Origin: an uncultured Alphaproteobacteria bacterium
GTDB taxonomy: Bacteria; Pseudomonadota; Alphaproteobacteria; RF32; CAG-239
NCBI GenBank assembly: GCA_944390355.1
Contig: CALXPT010000019.1
Location: 1-33,235 of the forward strand
Length of the DNA stretch: 33,235 nucleotides
Direction of reading: 5' to 3'
Part shown: piece by piece, positions 1 to 7,941 of the stretch
Numbering within the stretch: position 1 is the first letter of the stretch
Layout of the letters: every line of letters begins with the position of its first letter
Notes under the pieces: generated by a model
Seen by the model: the letters and a program-made list of their open reading frames with translations, nothing else
Databases searched by the model: none
What the model was told of the DNA's origin: nothing
Program-made: the position numbers and the translations under genes

Positions 1-107
1 GTCCTCTCCACTCTCTATTTTACCCATCGCACACATCTTTCATTCATCTCGTCTTCCTCACCATCTTTCACCTTCTCTTCCCCTTTTACCTCTCTAGACA
101 AAATTAG
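1..107. other. G-depleted, pyrimidine-rich tract (T1)
   Basis: The plus strand is nearly all C, T and A; I count only three G residues between positions 2 and 96. It ends in the 13-mer TAGACAAAATTAG (95-107), which recurs at the same edge of a second such tract near 4612-4624. I see no credible gene in it. It could be a Rho-loading (C over G) spacer or decayed DNA; neither can be settled from the sequence. Positions 108-257 hold the AT-rich leader of the L25 gene. Confidence 0.6.
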
Positions 108-257
108 CCATATATAAAATAAAATTCATAAAAAAAATCACCTTCCAACAAAATAAAGCTTGAATTTTCTAAAATCTGTTGTATAAAAAACCTGTTTATT
201 GACACCCCTGGAGGCCAATAAATCATTTTATATAACAATTTTTTAGGACATATAAAA

Positions 258-548
258 ATGGCTGATTATATTTTTAATGCTCAAAAGCGTGAAACAGCAG
301 GTAAGGGGGCAGCGCGCGCATGTCGTCGTGAGGGCCGCATTCCTGCCGTAATTTATGGTGGAAAACAAGAACCTGTTATGGTTAGCTTAGACCCCGTTCA
401 AGTTGAAAAGGCTTTGGATTTAACAAACCTTTATTCTATGAATATCGAAGTTGACGTCGAGGGCAAAAAATATTCTGTTAAATGTCAGGATGTTCAATTC
501 CACCCTGTTTCTGACAAAGCTATCCACGTAGACTTTCTCAGAAAGTAA
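258..548 (+). CDS. rplY: 50S ribosomal protein L25, short form
   Basis: This 96-aa protein matches the bL25 family, which binds 5S rRNA in the large ribosomal subunit. The family hallmarks are visible: an N-terminal segment with AGKGAARACRREGRIPAVIYGG, cut here to its recognisable core GRIPAVIYGG (about residues 26-35), and a C-terminal stretch ending in HVDFLRK. Its length equals the E. coli L25 type. Many alphaproteobacteria instead carry the roughly 200-aa Ctc-type protein with an added C-terminal domain, which is absent here; no coding continues after the stop. A TTGACA box lies at 199-204 but I see no convincing -10. It is followed by a terminator and then pth, a common neighbour of this gene. 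Confidence 0.93.
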   Translation: MADYIFNAQKRETAGKGAARACRREGRIPAVIYGGKQEPVMVSLDPVQVEKALDLTNLYSMNIEVDVEGKKYSVKCQDVQFHPVSDKAIHVDFLRK

Positions 549-569
549 TTTAACAAAATAAAAGTTTGT

Positions 570-622
570 AGCGGCTGGGGTGCATCAGAAATATTCTGAA
601 AAAACCATAGCCGCTTTTTTTT
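570..622 (+). terminator. Intrinsic terminator between rplY and pth
   Basis: AGCGGCT (570-576) pairs with AGCCGCT (609-615), which runs into a T tract ending at 622. The long loop contains its own hairpin, TCAGAA-ata-TTCTGA (585-599). The structure would end rplY transcripts and may let some reading into pth 18 nt downstream. Confidence 0.75.
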
Positions 623-639
623 AACAAGAGAAGATAAAA

Positions 640-1212
640 ATGTTTTTAATCGTAGGTTTGGGCAACCCCGGAACAGAATACGCCGCCACACGCCACAACA
701 TTGGCTTTATGACGGCAGATTATCTGCATGAAAAATACAACTTTTCGCCATTTAAAAGCAAGTTTGACGGCTTAATTGCTGAGGGAAAAATCAATAACGA
801 AAAAGTTTTACTGCTCAAACCCCAAACTTTTATGAATTTGTCAGGAAATTCGGTTGTCAAAGCCGCAAATTTTTATAAAATTTTACCACAAAATGTAATT
901 GTTATTCATGATGACATGGATTTACCAGTTGGCAAGCTCAAAGCCAAAATCGGGGGCGGAGCCGGCGGACACAATGGTCTAAAATCCATAGACGCCGCCA
1001 TCACACCGAATTACAATCGCATACGCATCGGCGTCGGTCACCCGCAAGGTCACGGAGAAGAAGTTGTAAATTACGTTTTAGGGGGCTTTTCCAAAACCGA
1101 CAAAGAAACCATAAATCATATCATAGAATTAGTGGCAGAAACCCTGCCGATTTTAATAGAAAAAGGCATGCCCTCTTATTCCAACCTCATCGGAATGAAA
1201 CAAATTGCCTAA
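640..1212 (+). CDS. pth: Peptidyl-tRNA hydrolase
   Basis: The 190-aa protein cleaves the ester bond of peptidyl-tRNA dropped by stalled ribosomes and recycles tRNA in the cytoplasm. The family signature is intact: N-terminal FLIVGLGNPG, catalytic His19 in TRHNIGF, the PQTFMNLSG segment (61-69), the acidic pair in HDDMD (90-94) and the glycine-rich GGGAGGHNGLKS loop after about residue 103. Length is normal for the family. The ATG at 640 follows a purine-rich AAGAGAAG. Position directly after the L25 gene is the usual arrangement in many bacteria. Confidence 0.97.
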   Translation: MFLIVGLGNPGTEYAATRHNIGFMTADYLHEKYNFSPFKSKFDGLIAEGKINNEKVLLLKPQTFMNLSGNSVVKAANFYKILPQNVIVIHDDMDLPVGKLKAKIGGGAGGHNGLKSIDAAITPNYNRIRIGVGHPQGHGEEVVNYVLGGFSKTDKETINHIIELVAETLPILIEKGMPSYSNLIGMKQIA

Positions 1213-1260
1213 CATACAAGATTAAAATTACTATTGTGTCACTCTTAAAATTTTACAATT

Positions 1261-1785
1261 ATGCAAAAAAATCGTGTTAAACAAGCTTTAGCATTCCATT
1301 GGTTTGGCTTAGGTAGTAACTTTCGCATTAATCGTTTGTTGAACAAAACACTGGTAAAAAAGAACAATCAGCTTGAGTGCCTTCTTTCTGAAGAAGAGAT
1401 AATGACACTGCTTGAATTAGTTCCTCTGGCAAATCCATTCTCAAGATCGCAAAGTTTTGCGGATAAGTGCTTTGAACGACTAATTCCTTATCTGCTGACG
1501 TGCGAATACGACCAACCATTCAAATATCTAAGCACCTATGGTTGGCTTGAAGAAACATTTTACAAAGTTCTAGAAAAGAACAAAATCACGCCAGACATAA
1601 AATTTCAACGCAAGATATGTGAAGTGGAATCATATTCTGACAATTCATATATCCTCAAATTTAGCAACCTATTCTGGGGCTATATCCATCGCTATTCTCT
1701 GGATGAACAGCTTTTAGCTGAATTGCAAAAAGAGCGCAAAAATGCAGAAGTATTGAAAACTTACACTTATGCCAAAGCAAATTAA
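1261..1785 (+). CDS. Hypothetical protein, 174 aa
   Basis: I do not recognise this protein. It has no signal peptide, transmembrane segment or known motif. It is rich in Lys, Glu, Leu and aromatic residues, and looks like a soluble mostly helical cytoplasmic protein; the last 25 residues are strongly charged. The ATG at 1261 has no clear Shine-Dalgarno. It sits 48 nt after pth on the same strand and ends just before a strong bidirectional terminator, so it may be co-transcribed with pth. An uninterrupted frame of this length in AT-rich DNA supports a real gene. Confidence 0.7.
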   Translation: MQKNRVKQALAFHWFGLGSNFRINRLLNKTLVKKNNQLECLLSEEEIMTLLELVPLANPFSRSQSFADKCFERLIPYLLTCEYDQPFKYLSTYGWLEETFYKVLEKNKITPDIKFQRKICEVESYSDNSYILKFSNLFWGYIHRYSLDEQLLAELQKERKNAEVLKTYTYAKAN

Positions 1786-1790
1786 CACTC

Positions 1791-1826
1791 AAAAAAAGGC
1801 TTGCACAAACAATGCAAGCCTTTTTT
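1791..1826. terminator. Bidirectional terminator between the 174-aa gene and thyA
   Basis: GGCTTGCA (1798-1805) pairs perfectly with TGCAAGCC (1813-1820) across a 7-nt loop. An A tract precedes it and six T residues follow, so it can end the plus-strand gene and the convergent thyA. Confidence 0.9.
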
Positions 1827-1840
1827 ATTACACAAAATAA

Positions 1841-2626
1841 TCACACGGCAACCGTCGCCTTAATCGGCGGATAAGATTGATAGTTTTGCAGCTCAAAATC
1901 CTCAAACTTAAAATCATTAATATCCTTAATGTCAGGATTAATTTTCATCTGCGGCAGCTCGAGCGGTACACGGGAAAGCTGTTCTTTGACTTGCTCAAAA
2001 TGGTTGTGATAAATATGCGTATCACCCAAAACATGCACAAAGTCTCCGAGTTTAAGCTCGCAAACTTGCGCAATCATCATCGTAAGCAAGGCATAAGACG
2101 CAATATTAAACGGCACTCCGAGAAACATATCACAACTTCTCTGATACAGCATACAAGAGAGCTTACCATTCGCCACATAAAACTGAAACATCATATGGCA
2201 TGGTGGCAAGTGCATTGCGGCAAGCTGAGAAGGGTTCCAAGCAGAAACAATCATCCGTCGGTCATTAGGATTGCGTTTTAAAGTTGCAATCACCTCAGCC
2301 AGCTGGTCAATACCATCGCCGTTCCAGTTTCGCCATTGCGCACCGTAAATAGGACCAAGGTCGCCGTTTTCATCCGCCCATTCATTCCAAATTCTCACAC
2401 CATGCTCTTGCAGATACTTAACATTTGTGTCGCCTTTAATAAACCACAAAAGCTCATAGATAATACTTTTGAGGTGCATTTTTTTGGTCGTAAGCAGAGG
2501 AAAACCTTCATTGAGGTCAAAGCGCATTTGTCGCCCAAAAACCGAACGTGTCCCGACACCGGTTCTATCCATTTTATCAACACCGTTATCCAAAATATCA
2601 CGGAGCAAATCCAAATACTGTTTCAT
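1841..2626 (-). CDS. thyA: Thymidylate synthase
   Basis: The protein makes dTMP from dUMP with methylenetetrahydrofolate in the cytoplasm. From the ATG at 2626 it is 261 aa and begins MKQYLDLL, close in length to E. coli ThyA; the frame is open to a TTG at 2632, which I reject because MKQ is the family start. The catalytic Cys143 lies in [12 protein letters not shown]. The nucleotide-binding [17 protein letters not shown] and GDTHIYHNH segments are complete. It is the classical folate-oxidising type, not ThyX. It stands alone and convergent to the upstream genes; no dihydrofolate reductase gene follows. Confidence 0.97.
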   Translation of the reverse strand: MKQYLDLLRDILDNGVDKMDRTGVGTRSVFGRQMRFDLNEGFPLLTTKKMHLKSIIYELLWFIKGDTNVKYLQEHGVRIWNEWADENGDLGPIYGAQWRNWNGDGIDQLAEVIATLKRNPNDRRMIVSAWNPSQLAAMHLPPCHMMFQFYVANGKLSCMLYQRSCDMFLGVPFNIASYALLTMMIAQVCELKLGDFVHVLGDTHIYHNHFEQVKEQLSRVPLELPQMKINPDIKDINDFKFEDFELQNYQSYPPIKATVAV

Positions 2627-2668
2627 AAGCAAAATAATTTTAAATGAATAATAAAAATAACTACTCGG

Positions 2669-2696
2669 AAAATACCATTTTAAAAAAAAGAGTCAA
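2669..2696 (-). promoter_or_regulatory. Candidate thyA promoter
   Basis: On the minus strand TTGACT (2696-2691) is followed after 16 bp by TATTTT (2674-2669). The -35 is good and the -10 weak. Confidence 0.4.
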
Positions 2697-2711
2697 TAAA
2701 AATGCAGACAC

Positions 2712-2742
2712 AAAAAATCCGGCAGCTTAAAGCCAACCGGAT
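2712..2742 (-). terminator. Terminator of the first DUF1566-like gene
   Basis: On the minus strand ATCCGG pairs with CCGGAT (2742-2737 with 2722-2717), with an inner GCT-tta-AGC pairing, and runs into a T tract. The terminator after the paralogous gene at 3553-3584 is closely similar, so the duplicated unit included it. Confidence 0.8.
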
Positions 2743-2749
2743 AAAAACA

Positions 2750-3472
2750 TCAAAACTCTATGGCAGGAAGAGCAAAATAATTCACATTATATTTACTATA
2801 ATACCCCCGCCCTCCATAAGAAAAATTTTGATAACAAGCAGTTTCAGAAGAATGCTCCGAAGATGTCCAATAAAATGGTTTATTAAGCAAATCAGCTCCT
2901 TTTATCAAAGCTAAACTCTTATTAATCTGAGCTTGATAACTAAAAATTAAGTTCATTTCATTCTGACTAGCCAAAAAAGCATCTCCCGATTTAACATTAT
3001 CAAAAACATATTCCGCACAATACTGAGCGGCCTCAGCTTTTTTGTTTTTACCTTTTGCAGTCTGTAAAATCACTCTGGTATTTGAATAACCGCAAAGATC
3101 ATACATTCCAACAACCAAACCATCACTAGACCAAGGCAACTTGCACTGATGAAGCAGAACAACCAACCCGTGCAAACTGGATTTACCAACATAGCCAACA
3201 ACTCCGGAAACAGTTTTGTTTGGAATAAGTTCATCAGAAAAAGACTTGTCTTCAGCATAATAAAACATTCCGACTTTCTTTTTCTGATATCTTTCAGAAC
3301 CACCATTAACTTTCATCGCAGAAAAAAAACTGACTTTTTCCTTTGCAATTGCAATTAATTTTTTACGATCAATAAGTTTTTCATCCAACAGACCATTAAC
3401 AATATCTTCAGGATTCAAATTAAACTGTTTAGCAATATCAAACAATTTAATCAAAGCATCACGTTTTTCCAT
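2750..3472 (-). CDS. DUF1566-like protein, paralogue A (240 aa)
   Basis: The conserved part starts near residue 64 (KKKVGMFYYAEDKSFS) and includes PNKTVSGVV, GLVVLLHQ, LPWSSD, a KKAEAAQYCAEY helix, and a C-terminal YWTSSE followed by an aromatic, glycine-rich tail. This W-[ST]-S-[SE] block and the closing 'RPV/LPA' region resemble DUF1566 (Lcl C-terminal-like) domains, whose biochemical role is not known. The first 60 residues are charged and helical, with no signal peptide, and are unrelated to those of paralogue B. The ATG at 3472 lies inside a 69-bp block identical to the one before paralogue B. The 5' leader would be only about 10 nt with no Shine-Dalgarno. Family assignment is by motif only. 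Confidence 0.75.
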   Translation of the reverse strand: MEKRDALIKLFDIAKQFNLNPEDIVNGLLDEKLIDRKKLIAIAKEKVSFFSAMKVNGGSERYQKKKVGMFYYAEDKSFSDELIPNKTVSGVVGYVGKSSLHGLVVLLHQCKLPWSSDGLVVGMYDLCGYSNTRVILQTAKGKNKKAEAAQYCAEYVFDNVKSGDAFLASQNEMNLIFSYQAQINKSLALIKGADLLNKPFYWTSSEHSSETACYQNFSYGGRGYYSKYNVNYFALPAIEF

Positions 3473-3531
3473 AATTATATGATTTAAAATTATACACTAA
3501 AATAATAAACACTTGCCCAAACCTTATTAAA
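3463..3531 (-). repeat. 69-bp promoter/start block, copy A
   Basis: This block matches 4274-4342 base for base by my reading and covers the first codons (MEK), the start and the upstream region. On the minus strand it carries a TATAAT (3494-3489) about 16 nt before the ATG; the best -35-like element, TTGGGC, is 20 bp further up, which is too far for a standard promoter. Weaker similarity continues to about 3552 (TTTTTGTCAACA shared). Confidence 0.85.
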
Positions 3532-3552
3532 TTTATCCGTTTTTGTCAACAC

Positions 3553-3584
3553 AAAAAAATCCGGCGGCTCTTCACCAACCGGAT
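3553..3584 (-). terminator. Terminator of the second DUF1566-like gene
   Basis: ATCCGG (minus 3584-3579) pairs with CCGGAT (3564-3559) and is followed by a run of T. It is nearly the same hairpin as the one after paralogue A. Confidence 0.8.
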
Positions 3585-3602
3585 ACAAAATGAAATAAAT
3601 AA

Positions 3603-4283
3603 TCAAAAAGCCACAACTGGGCGAACGTAATAGTGACTACAATACTTCAAATTGCAACAACAATAGACCCTACCACTATGAAAACTCTGGCTCAATGCAA
3701 TATTGAAGTTAGAATTATCGGAAGAAGACCAATAATACCAGCCATCAAGCAAATCTGCCCCATCAATCAAAGCTAACTTCTCATTAACAAGCCTTTTATT
3801 TTTATAAAGATATTCCAGCTCATCAATACTCGGCAAAAAGGCTTCTCCGGCGTTGACACTATCATACGCATAATTGGCGCAATATTCCGCTGCCTCCGCC
3901 TTTTGCCCTAGCCTTTTTGCAGTTTTTAAAATGTAACGGGTATTTTTTTTGCCATTAAGCTTATTAGTCTTAAACACATATAACTCATCGCTAGACCACG
4001 GCAATTGCACTTGGTGCAACAAAACAACCAAACCATGCTCACCGGTTTTATCTACATGATAGACCACACCGGAAACAGTTTTGTTTGGAATAAGCTCTTC
4101 GGAAAAAGACTTGTCTTGAGCATAATAAAACATCCCGATTTTCTTTTTCTGAATTTTCTTTTCTAGCTCAGAACTCTCTCTCCTCGAGAACCACAAAAGC
4201 CTCAACTCATGACATAAAGCCCAAAAATCTCGAGAAATTTCCTTCCAAATTTCCTTTTTTGATTTCTTTTCCTGTTTTTCCAT
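3603..4283 (-). CDS. DUF1566-like protein, paralogue B (226 aa)
   Basis: From about residue 46 (KKKIGMFYYAQDKSFS) this protein aligns with paralogue A: PNKTVSGVV, HGLVVLLHQ, LPWSSDEL, QKAEAAEYCANY, GADLL and YYWSSS, ending RPVVAF. The first 45 residues differ entirely and are very basic (MEKQEKKSKK). No signal peptide is visible, so the protein is probably cytoplasmic, in contrast to the secreted two-domain relative at 11.6 kb. Promoter block and terminator are shared with A, so the two arose by tandem duplication or conversion that left the N-terminal region different. Function is unknown. Confidence 0.75.
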   Translation of the reverse strand: MEKQEKKSKKEIWKEISRDFWALCHELRLLWFSRRESSELEKKIQKKKIGMFYYAQDKSFSEELIPNKTVSGVVYHVDKTGEHGLVVLLHQVQLPWSSDELYVFKTNKLNGKKNTRYILKTAKRLGQKAEAAEYCANYAYDSVNAGEAFLPSIDELEYLYKNKRLVNEKLALIDGADLLDGWYYWSSSDNSNFNIALSQSFHSGRVYCCCNLKYCSHYYVRPVVAF

Positions 4284-4342
4284 AATTATATGATTTAAAA
4301 TTATACACTAAAATAATAAACACTTGCCCAAACCTTATTAAA
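4274..4342 (-). repeat. 69-bp promoter/start block, copy B
   Basis: Identical to 3463-3531, with the same TATAAT on the minus strand about 16 nt before the ATG at 4283. Perfect identity here contrasts with the divergence of the following codons. Confidence 0.85.
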
Positions 4343-4624
4343 CATTCCCCTTTTTGTCAACATAAATTCTAAACCACAATTTTTTCCCCAAAGCTCCCCA
4401 AATTTTCTGCATCCCCCCCAATCAGGACACCGCAATAACCCCACTCAATTTCTTTCCACGTCCCTTTCCCCTCGCGCCTTATCTTTGGTCTCACCTTTTT
4501 CATTCCTCATCCCCTTCTACCCCTCACCCACCCTCACATCTTCTCCCTCTCTCCTTCTTCTACCCCTCATCCCTCTCCCTAATCTCTTTTCCTCTCCTTT
4601 TTCTACGTCATTAGACAAAATTAG
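4343..4624. other. G-depleted, pyrimidine-rich tract (T2)
   Basis: The stretch is C/T-rich on the plus strand; positions 4489-4606 (118 nt) contain no G at all. It ends in TAGACAAAATTAG (4612-4624), the same 13-mer as tract T1. A 60-codon frame runs through it, but its translation is low-complexity Ser/Pro/Leu and I do not call it a gene. Nothing else is recognisable between the 69-bp block and the terminator of the next gene. Confidence 0.65.
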
Positions 4625-4687
4625 TCGCATAAAACTTTACTACCATAACATAAAAAACCTTCAATAATATTTATAGCTCGCTTAATA

Positions 4688-4718
4688 CAAAAAAAGTGCT
4701 TTGGAAACCAAAGCACTT
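4688..4718 (-). terminator. Terminator of outer-membrane barrel gene 1
   Basis: A perfect 11-bp stem, AAGTGCTTTGG with CCAAAGCACTT (4694-4704 and 4708-4718), with a 3-nt loop and an A tract that becomes a T tract on the minus strand. Confidence 0.85.
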
Positions 4719-4737
4719 AAAAGACTTTTTGCTATGA

Positions 4738-5334
4738 CTAAAAAACGTAACGTCCGCCGATATAAAATTCATGAGCACGAACAGAGGCGTGATCAATATC
4801 CCCCATATGCAAGAAGCGATAACCGATATCTGCATTGATACGCGTTGTAACCTGAGCGGAAACACCACCGCCGACAGCCCAAGTAAAGTTACTTTCATCA
4901 TATGACGTCTTAATAACATTCGAACCAAACTTACTTGTCGTACTAGCCTCCAAATTACTGATACCGATACCGGCCATTAAATAAGGCGTAAACATCGTAT
5001 AGGGAGACAAATCAACATAAACATTCCACATATAAGAATCAGACTCAAAATCAGCCTTAGTACCCAAAGATTCTTTATGAGAAGATTTATCTCTCCAAGT
5101 ATACTCTAACTCGGTACGGAAATATCCATAACGATAACCGAGAGCAATTGCAGCAATAAGGCTGTTATCATCCACTTCAAAACGTTTACCTAAAGTCTCA
5201 TCATTATCACCGATATTATGGTTAATAATACCGCCGCGAACACCCATATACAAACCATCGCAACCGGCTTGAGCAGAATTAGCCATTCCCAAAGACAAAG
5301 CCGCGGCAGAAACAACAGTTAAAAACTTTTTCAT
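4738..5334 (-). CDS. Outer-membrane beta-barrel protein (198 aa)
   Basis: A signal peptide of about 23 residues ends ANSAQA before GCDGLYMG. The mature part has alternating hydrophobic and polar strands typical of a small eight-stranded porin-like or surface-antigen barrel, for example LYMGVRGG, ALGYRYGYFRTELEYTW and NADIGYRFLHMG, and ends in GGRYVF, the C-terminal aromatic signal used by the BAM complex. It resembles the OmpA-barrel/Omp25-type surface proteins of alphaproteobacteria; the precise subfamily is not certain. It has its own promoter and terminator and is monocistronic. Confidence 0.85.
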   Translation of the reverse strand: MKKFLTVVSAAALSLGMANSAQAGCDGLYMGVRGGIINHNIGDNDETLGKRFEVDDNSLIAAIALGYRYGYFRTELEYTWRDKSSHKESLGTKADFESDSYMWNVYVDLSPYTMFTPYLMAGIGISNLEASTTSKFGSNVIKTSYDESNFTWAVGGGVSAQVTTRINADIGYRFLHMGDIDHASVRAHEFYIGGRYVF

Positions 5335-5354
5335 AACACTAAAGTCTCCCTTAT

Positions 5355-5383
5355 ATTTTAGAATCCAAAATCAATTTTTTCAA
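5355..5383 (-). promoter_or_regulatory. Promoter of outer-membrane barrel gene 1
   Basis: On the minus strand TTGAAA (5383-5378), a 17-bp spacer, then TAAAAT (5360-5355). A GGGAGA Shine-Dalgarno precedes the ATG at 5334. Confidence 0.65.
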
Positions 5384-5502
5384 AACTGTGAGACAATATA
5401 CGACAAAATTTCAAAAAAATCAAGCCAAAATTTTCTAAAATTTCAATTTAACCTTAGCAAACAAATATTAAAATGTAATTAACGTCAAAAAAATTTGTTT
5501 TT

Positions 5503-6252
5503 TCAAGAAGAAAAAGAGTTAACCAAAGAACCGGCCAACATATACCAACCGTCAATCAACACAAAAAATATCACCTTAAAAGGCAGTGCCAACACGGTCG
5601 GAGGCAGCATCATCATACCCATAGACATTAAAACGGAAGCAATCACCATATCAATGATTAAAAACGGAATAAAGATTAAGAAGCCGATTTCAAAGGCACG
5701 ACGCAATTCGCTGATCATAAAAGCAGGCACAACAACTTTGAGAGGCGTATCTTCAATTTTTTCGACAGTTTTTTCCTTAGCCAAATCACGAAAGAGCAAC
5801 AAATCTTTCTCTCTGGTATTTTTAACCATAAATTCCTTCAGGGGCTGTACGGCTTTATCCAACCCTTCGGAAATTTCGATTTTTTCTTCATACATAGGCT
5901 TAACCCCTTGCTCCCAAGACTTTTCCAACACGGGAGACATAATAAAAAGGGTCATAAACAAAGCCAAAGAAATCAAAACCATATTAGGGGGAGTTGATTG
6001 AGTAGCCAGAGCACTGCGCGTGATTGAAAGGACAACGATAATTCTGGTAAAAGAAGTCATCATCACCAAGATGCTCGGAGCAAGAGACAACAGCGTAATA
6101 AGCAAAATAACATTAAAGATACGAGCCACGGCAGAACCGGTAGGTTCATCCTGCACGGCGAGCGTAACGCTTTGTGCCCAGGACGATTCGCCCCATAAGC
6201 AAAAAACAATACCCACGCACAGAGCCAACCAAATTTTTCTACCTTTTAACAT
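5503..6252 (-). CDS. fliP: Flagellar type III export gate protein FliP
   Basis: FliP forms, with FliQ and FliR, the core of the flagellar export gate in the inner membrane. From the ATG at 6252 it is 249 aa; a TTG at 6258 is rejected because GAGG lies 7 nt before the ATG. A cleavable-type signal (to about SSWAQS) is followed by hydrophobic segments with the family motifs LSLAPSILVMMTSFTRI, QSTPPNMVL and the C-terminal FLIIDMVIASVLMSMGMMMLPP region, each clearly FliP. Length is normal. FliO precedes it with 9 nt between the two frames. No other flagellar gene is in the window. Confidence 0.96.
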   Translation of the reverse strand: MLKGRKIWLALCVGIVFCLWGESSWAQSVTLAVQDEPTGSAVARIFNVILLITLLSLAPSILVMMTSFTRIIVVLSITRSALATQSTPPNMVLISLALFMTLFIMSPVLEKSWEQGVKPMYEEKIEISEGLDKAVQPLKEFMVKNTREKDLLLFRDLAKEKTVEKIEDTPLKVVVPAFMISELRRAFEIGFLIFIPFLIIDMVIASVLMSMGMMMLPPTVLALPFKVIFFVLIDGWYMLAGSLVNSFSS

Positions 6253-6261
6253 CTGCAAGCC

Positions 6262-6540
6262 TCATTTTTTAACCTCGGAAACATCAAGGAGCAAACTCTG
6301 CCCGTTTCCGCTCAAAATAAAAAATTCTTTATTATCTTTTTGCAAAACAAACACCATATGACGCGCGTCGATTCTCTTAACCCAAACGACCTCCACCTTC
6401 TGCCCGACATTTAGTTTTTGGAAAGCCTTGCAACAAGGAATTTTCACTTGCAAGAACTTAATTCCCCACAAGCAAATAAATAAGAGTCCCAAAACAAAAA
6501 CAAACGCGAGAACAGATTGCAAAATACCAAGAGCATCCAT
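6262..6540 (-). CDS. fliO: Flagellar biosynthesis protein FliO-like
   Basis: A 92-aa protein from the ATG at 6540 (a TTG at 6546 adds two residues). One N-terminal transmembrane helix (about residues 8-26) is followed by a small beta-rich domain with KLNVGQKVEVVWVKRID and NKEFFILSG, the usual FliO pattern. FliO is an accessory factor for FliP ring assembly. The family diverges fast, so the call rests on the pattern and on the position directly before fliP. Confidence 0.85.
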   Translation of the reverse strand: MDALGILQSVLAFVFVLGLLFICLWGIKFLQVKIPCCKAFQKLNVGQKVEVVWVKRIDARHMVFVLQKDNKEFFILSGNGQSLLLDVSEVKK

Positions 6541-6587
6541 AATCAAACCGCCAATAACCTAAAAAAATCATACACAGCCGTTTTAGC

Positions 6588-7178
6588 ATGTTGCGAAAAA
6601 TTTTTCAATATGCTATAGCTCAGCCTATGAATAAAGTTGATAAAATAAACACAAACAGAACCACCGACAAAACCACGGATGGCCTTTTGTCGCTATCGGG
6701 CACATTGCTTCCGTTTGCCCAAAAGCTTTTGGGAAACAAAGGATTCGTTGAAGTAGACATTTTAACGCAATGGGAAAAAATTGTAGGGACGGAACTTGCC
6801 CGATACAGCTTTCCGCAAAAAATAGAATTCGGCCGCGAAAAAAACAACGGCATATTGCATCTCTGCGTACCCTCGGGGGCATTTGCCCTTGAATTGCAAC
6901 ACAAAAGCAAACTCATAATAGATAAAATCAACACCTATTTCGGCTATAATGCGGTATCAAAAATAAAAATCATTCAAAATCAAGGGCTGATTCCCGAACA
7001 ACCTGCATCTTTCACCCCGCCCCCACCGACAATAAACCTCACCGCAGAGCAAGAAAAAGAAATAAAAGAGCTAACAAAAGACATTTCAAACCCCGATTTA
7101 AAGAATATTTTAATCAAATTAGGTAAAAATGTCTTCAATCAAAAAAAACAAAAAACACAAATAGAGAGAAAAAAATGA
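6588..7178 (+). CDS. DciA-like (DUF721) protein
   Basis: The 196-aa protein carries a DUF721 domain at about residues 35-130: LLPFAQKLLGNKGF, then VDILTQWEKIVGTELARYSFPQKIEF and a SGAFALELQHKSKLIIDKIN segment. DciA-type proteins help load the replicative helicase DnaB in bacteria lacking DnaC; this family role is established for some members, not shown for this one. The C-terminal part is Lys/Glu-rich and probably flexible. The start is uncertain: ATG 6588 or ATG 6627 (MNKVDK), neither with a clear Shine-Dalgarno. Its last codons overlap the DsbA-like gene by ATGA, an order seen in alphaproteobacteria. Confidence 0.85.
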   Translation: MLRKIFQYAIAQPMNKVDKINTNRTTDKTTDGLLSLSGTLLPFAQKLLGNKGFVEVDILTQWEKIVGTELARYSFPQKIEFGREKNNGILHLCVPSGAFALELQHKSKLIIDKINTYFGYNAVSKIKIIQNQGLIPEQPASFTPPPPTINLTAEQEKEIKELTKDISNPDLKNILIKLGKNVFNQKKQKTQIERKK

Positions 7179-7891
7179 AACTGGAAAAACTGATTAACAA
7201 AATTAGTTCGATAGCCGCCGTATTGGTTATATATATCGTCGCTTTAAGCTTTTATCTGGGAGCGAAAGGATTTTACATAGATTCTAATCACAATATAGTT
7301 CTAAAAGCACCGGAGGCCATAGCTGCGGAATCCCCCAAGACAATTCCGCTCAATGCCAATTTACCGTGGGGACACTCCATCGGTTCAAGCTCAGCACCGA
7401 TAACAATATACGAATACTCATCTTTCGGTTGCTCCCACTGTGCGGATTTCCACAGAGATACACTGCCGCAATTAATGAAAAACGAAATTAACACCGGCAA
7501 GGTAAGACTGGTTTTCACACCTTATCCTTTAGACAAAGCCTCGCTCAAAGCCGCGGTTTTAGCCGAATGCGTTTCAAAGACCCGCTATTTTGATTTCATA
7601 AACACGCTTTTTGAAAAACAATTTTCTTGGGGAATGTCCTTAAACACCGAAAAGTCACTAGCAAAATTGGCTGAACCGTTTGGCATAAGCGCAAGCCGCG
7701 CCGAAGCCTGTATGAAAGACTTGGATCAAGCCCAAGAAATATTAAACGACCGCCAAGAAGCCACAAGCGTGATAGGCATTGAAGGCACGCCAACCTTTGT
7801 GATTGCCACCAAAAAATCCCGAGAAGTGGTTTTTGGTTTTATGAATTATAATGAACTTAAAAGCAAAATTGAAAATTTGCTTGGACGATAA
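7175..7891 (+). CDS. DsbA-family thiol-disulfide oxidoreductase
   Basis: A 238-aa protein with an N-terminal membrane anchor or uncleaved signal (about residues 12-32) and a periplasmic thioredoxin-fold domain. The active site is CSHC (Cys86-Cys89) in EYSSFGCSHCADFH and the cis-proline loop is GTPTF (about 204-208), so catalytic elements are intact. It resembles Com1/DsbA-like proteins that oxidise or isomerise secreted Cys proteins, which are plentiful in this window. It overlaps the DciA-like gene by 4 nt (ATGA), indicating coupled translation. In many alphaproteobacteria smc follows this pair; here atpI does. Confidence 0.9.
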   Translation: MKLEKLINKISSIAAVLVIYIVALSFYLGAKGFYIDSNHNIVLKAPEAIAAESPKTIPLNANLPWGHSIGSSSAPITIYEYSSFGCSHCADFHRDTLPQLMKNEINTGKVRLVFTPYPLDKASLKAAVLAECVSKTRYFDFINTLFEKQFSWGMSLNTEKSLAKLAEPFGISASRAEACMKDLDQAQEILNDRQEATSVIGIEGTPTFVIATKKSREVVFGFMNYNELKSKIENLLGR

Positions 7892-7941
7892 ACGGAAAAT
7901 TAATAAATCGCAACACTAATATAAGAGTAGCAGAAAAAGCA

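Noticed and set aside
3472..3480. TATAAT touching the start codons of the DUF1566-like genes as a leaderless promoter
   Set aside because: It ends only 1 nt before the ATG, so transcription would start inside the coding region. The TATAAT 16 nt upstream is more plausible.
4485..4667. 60-codon frame in tract T2
   Set aside because: The reading is low-complexity Ser/Pro/Leu produced by the absence of G, with no ribosome site.
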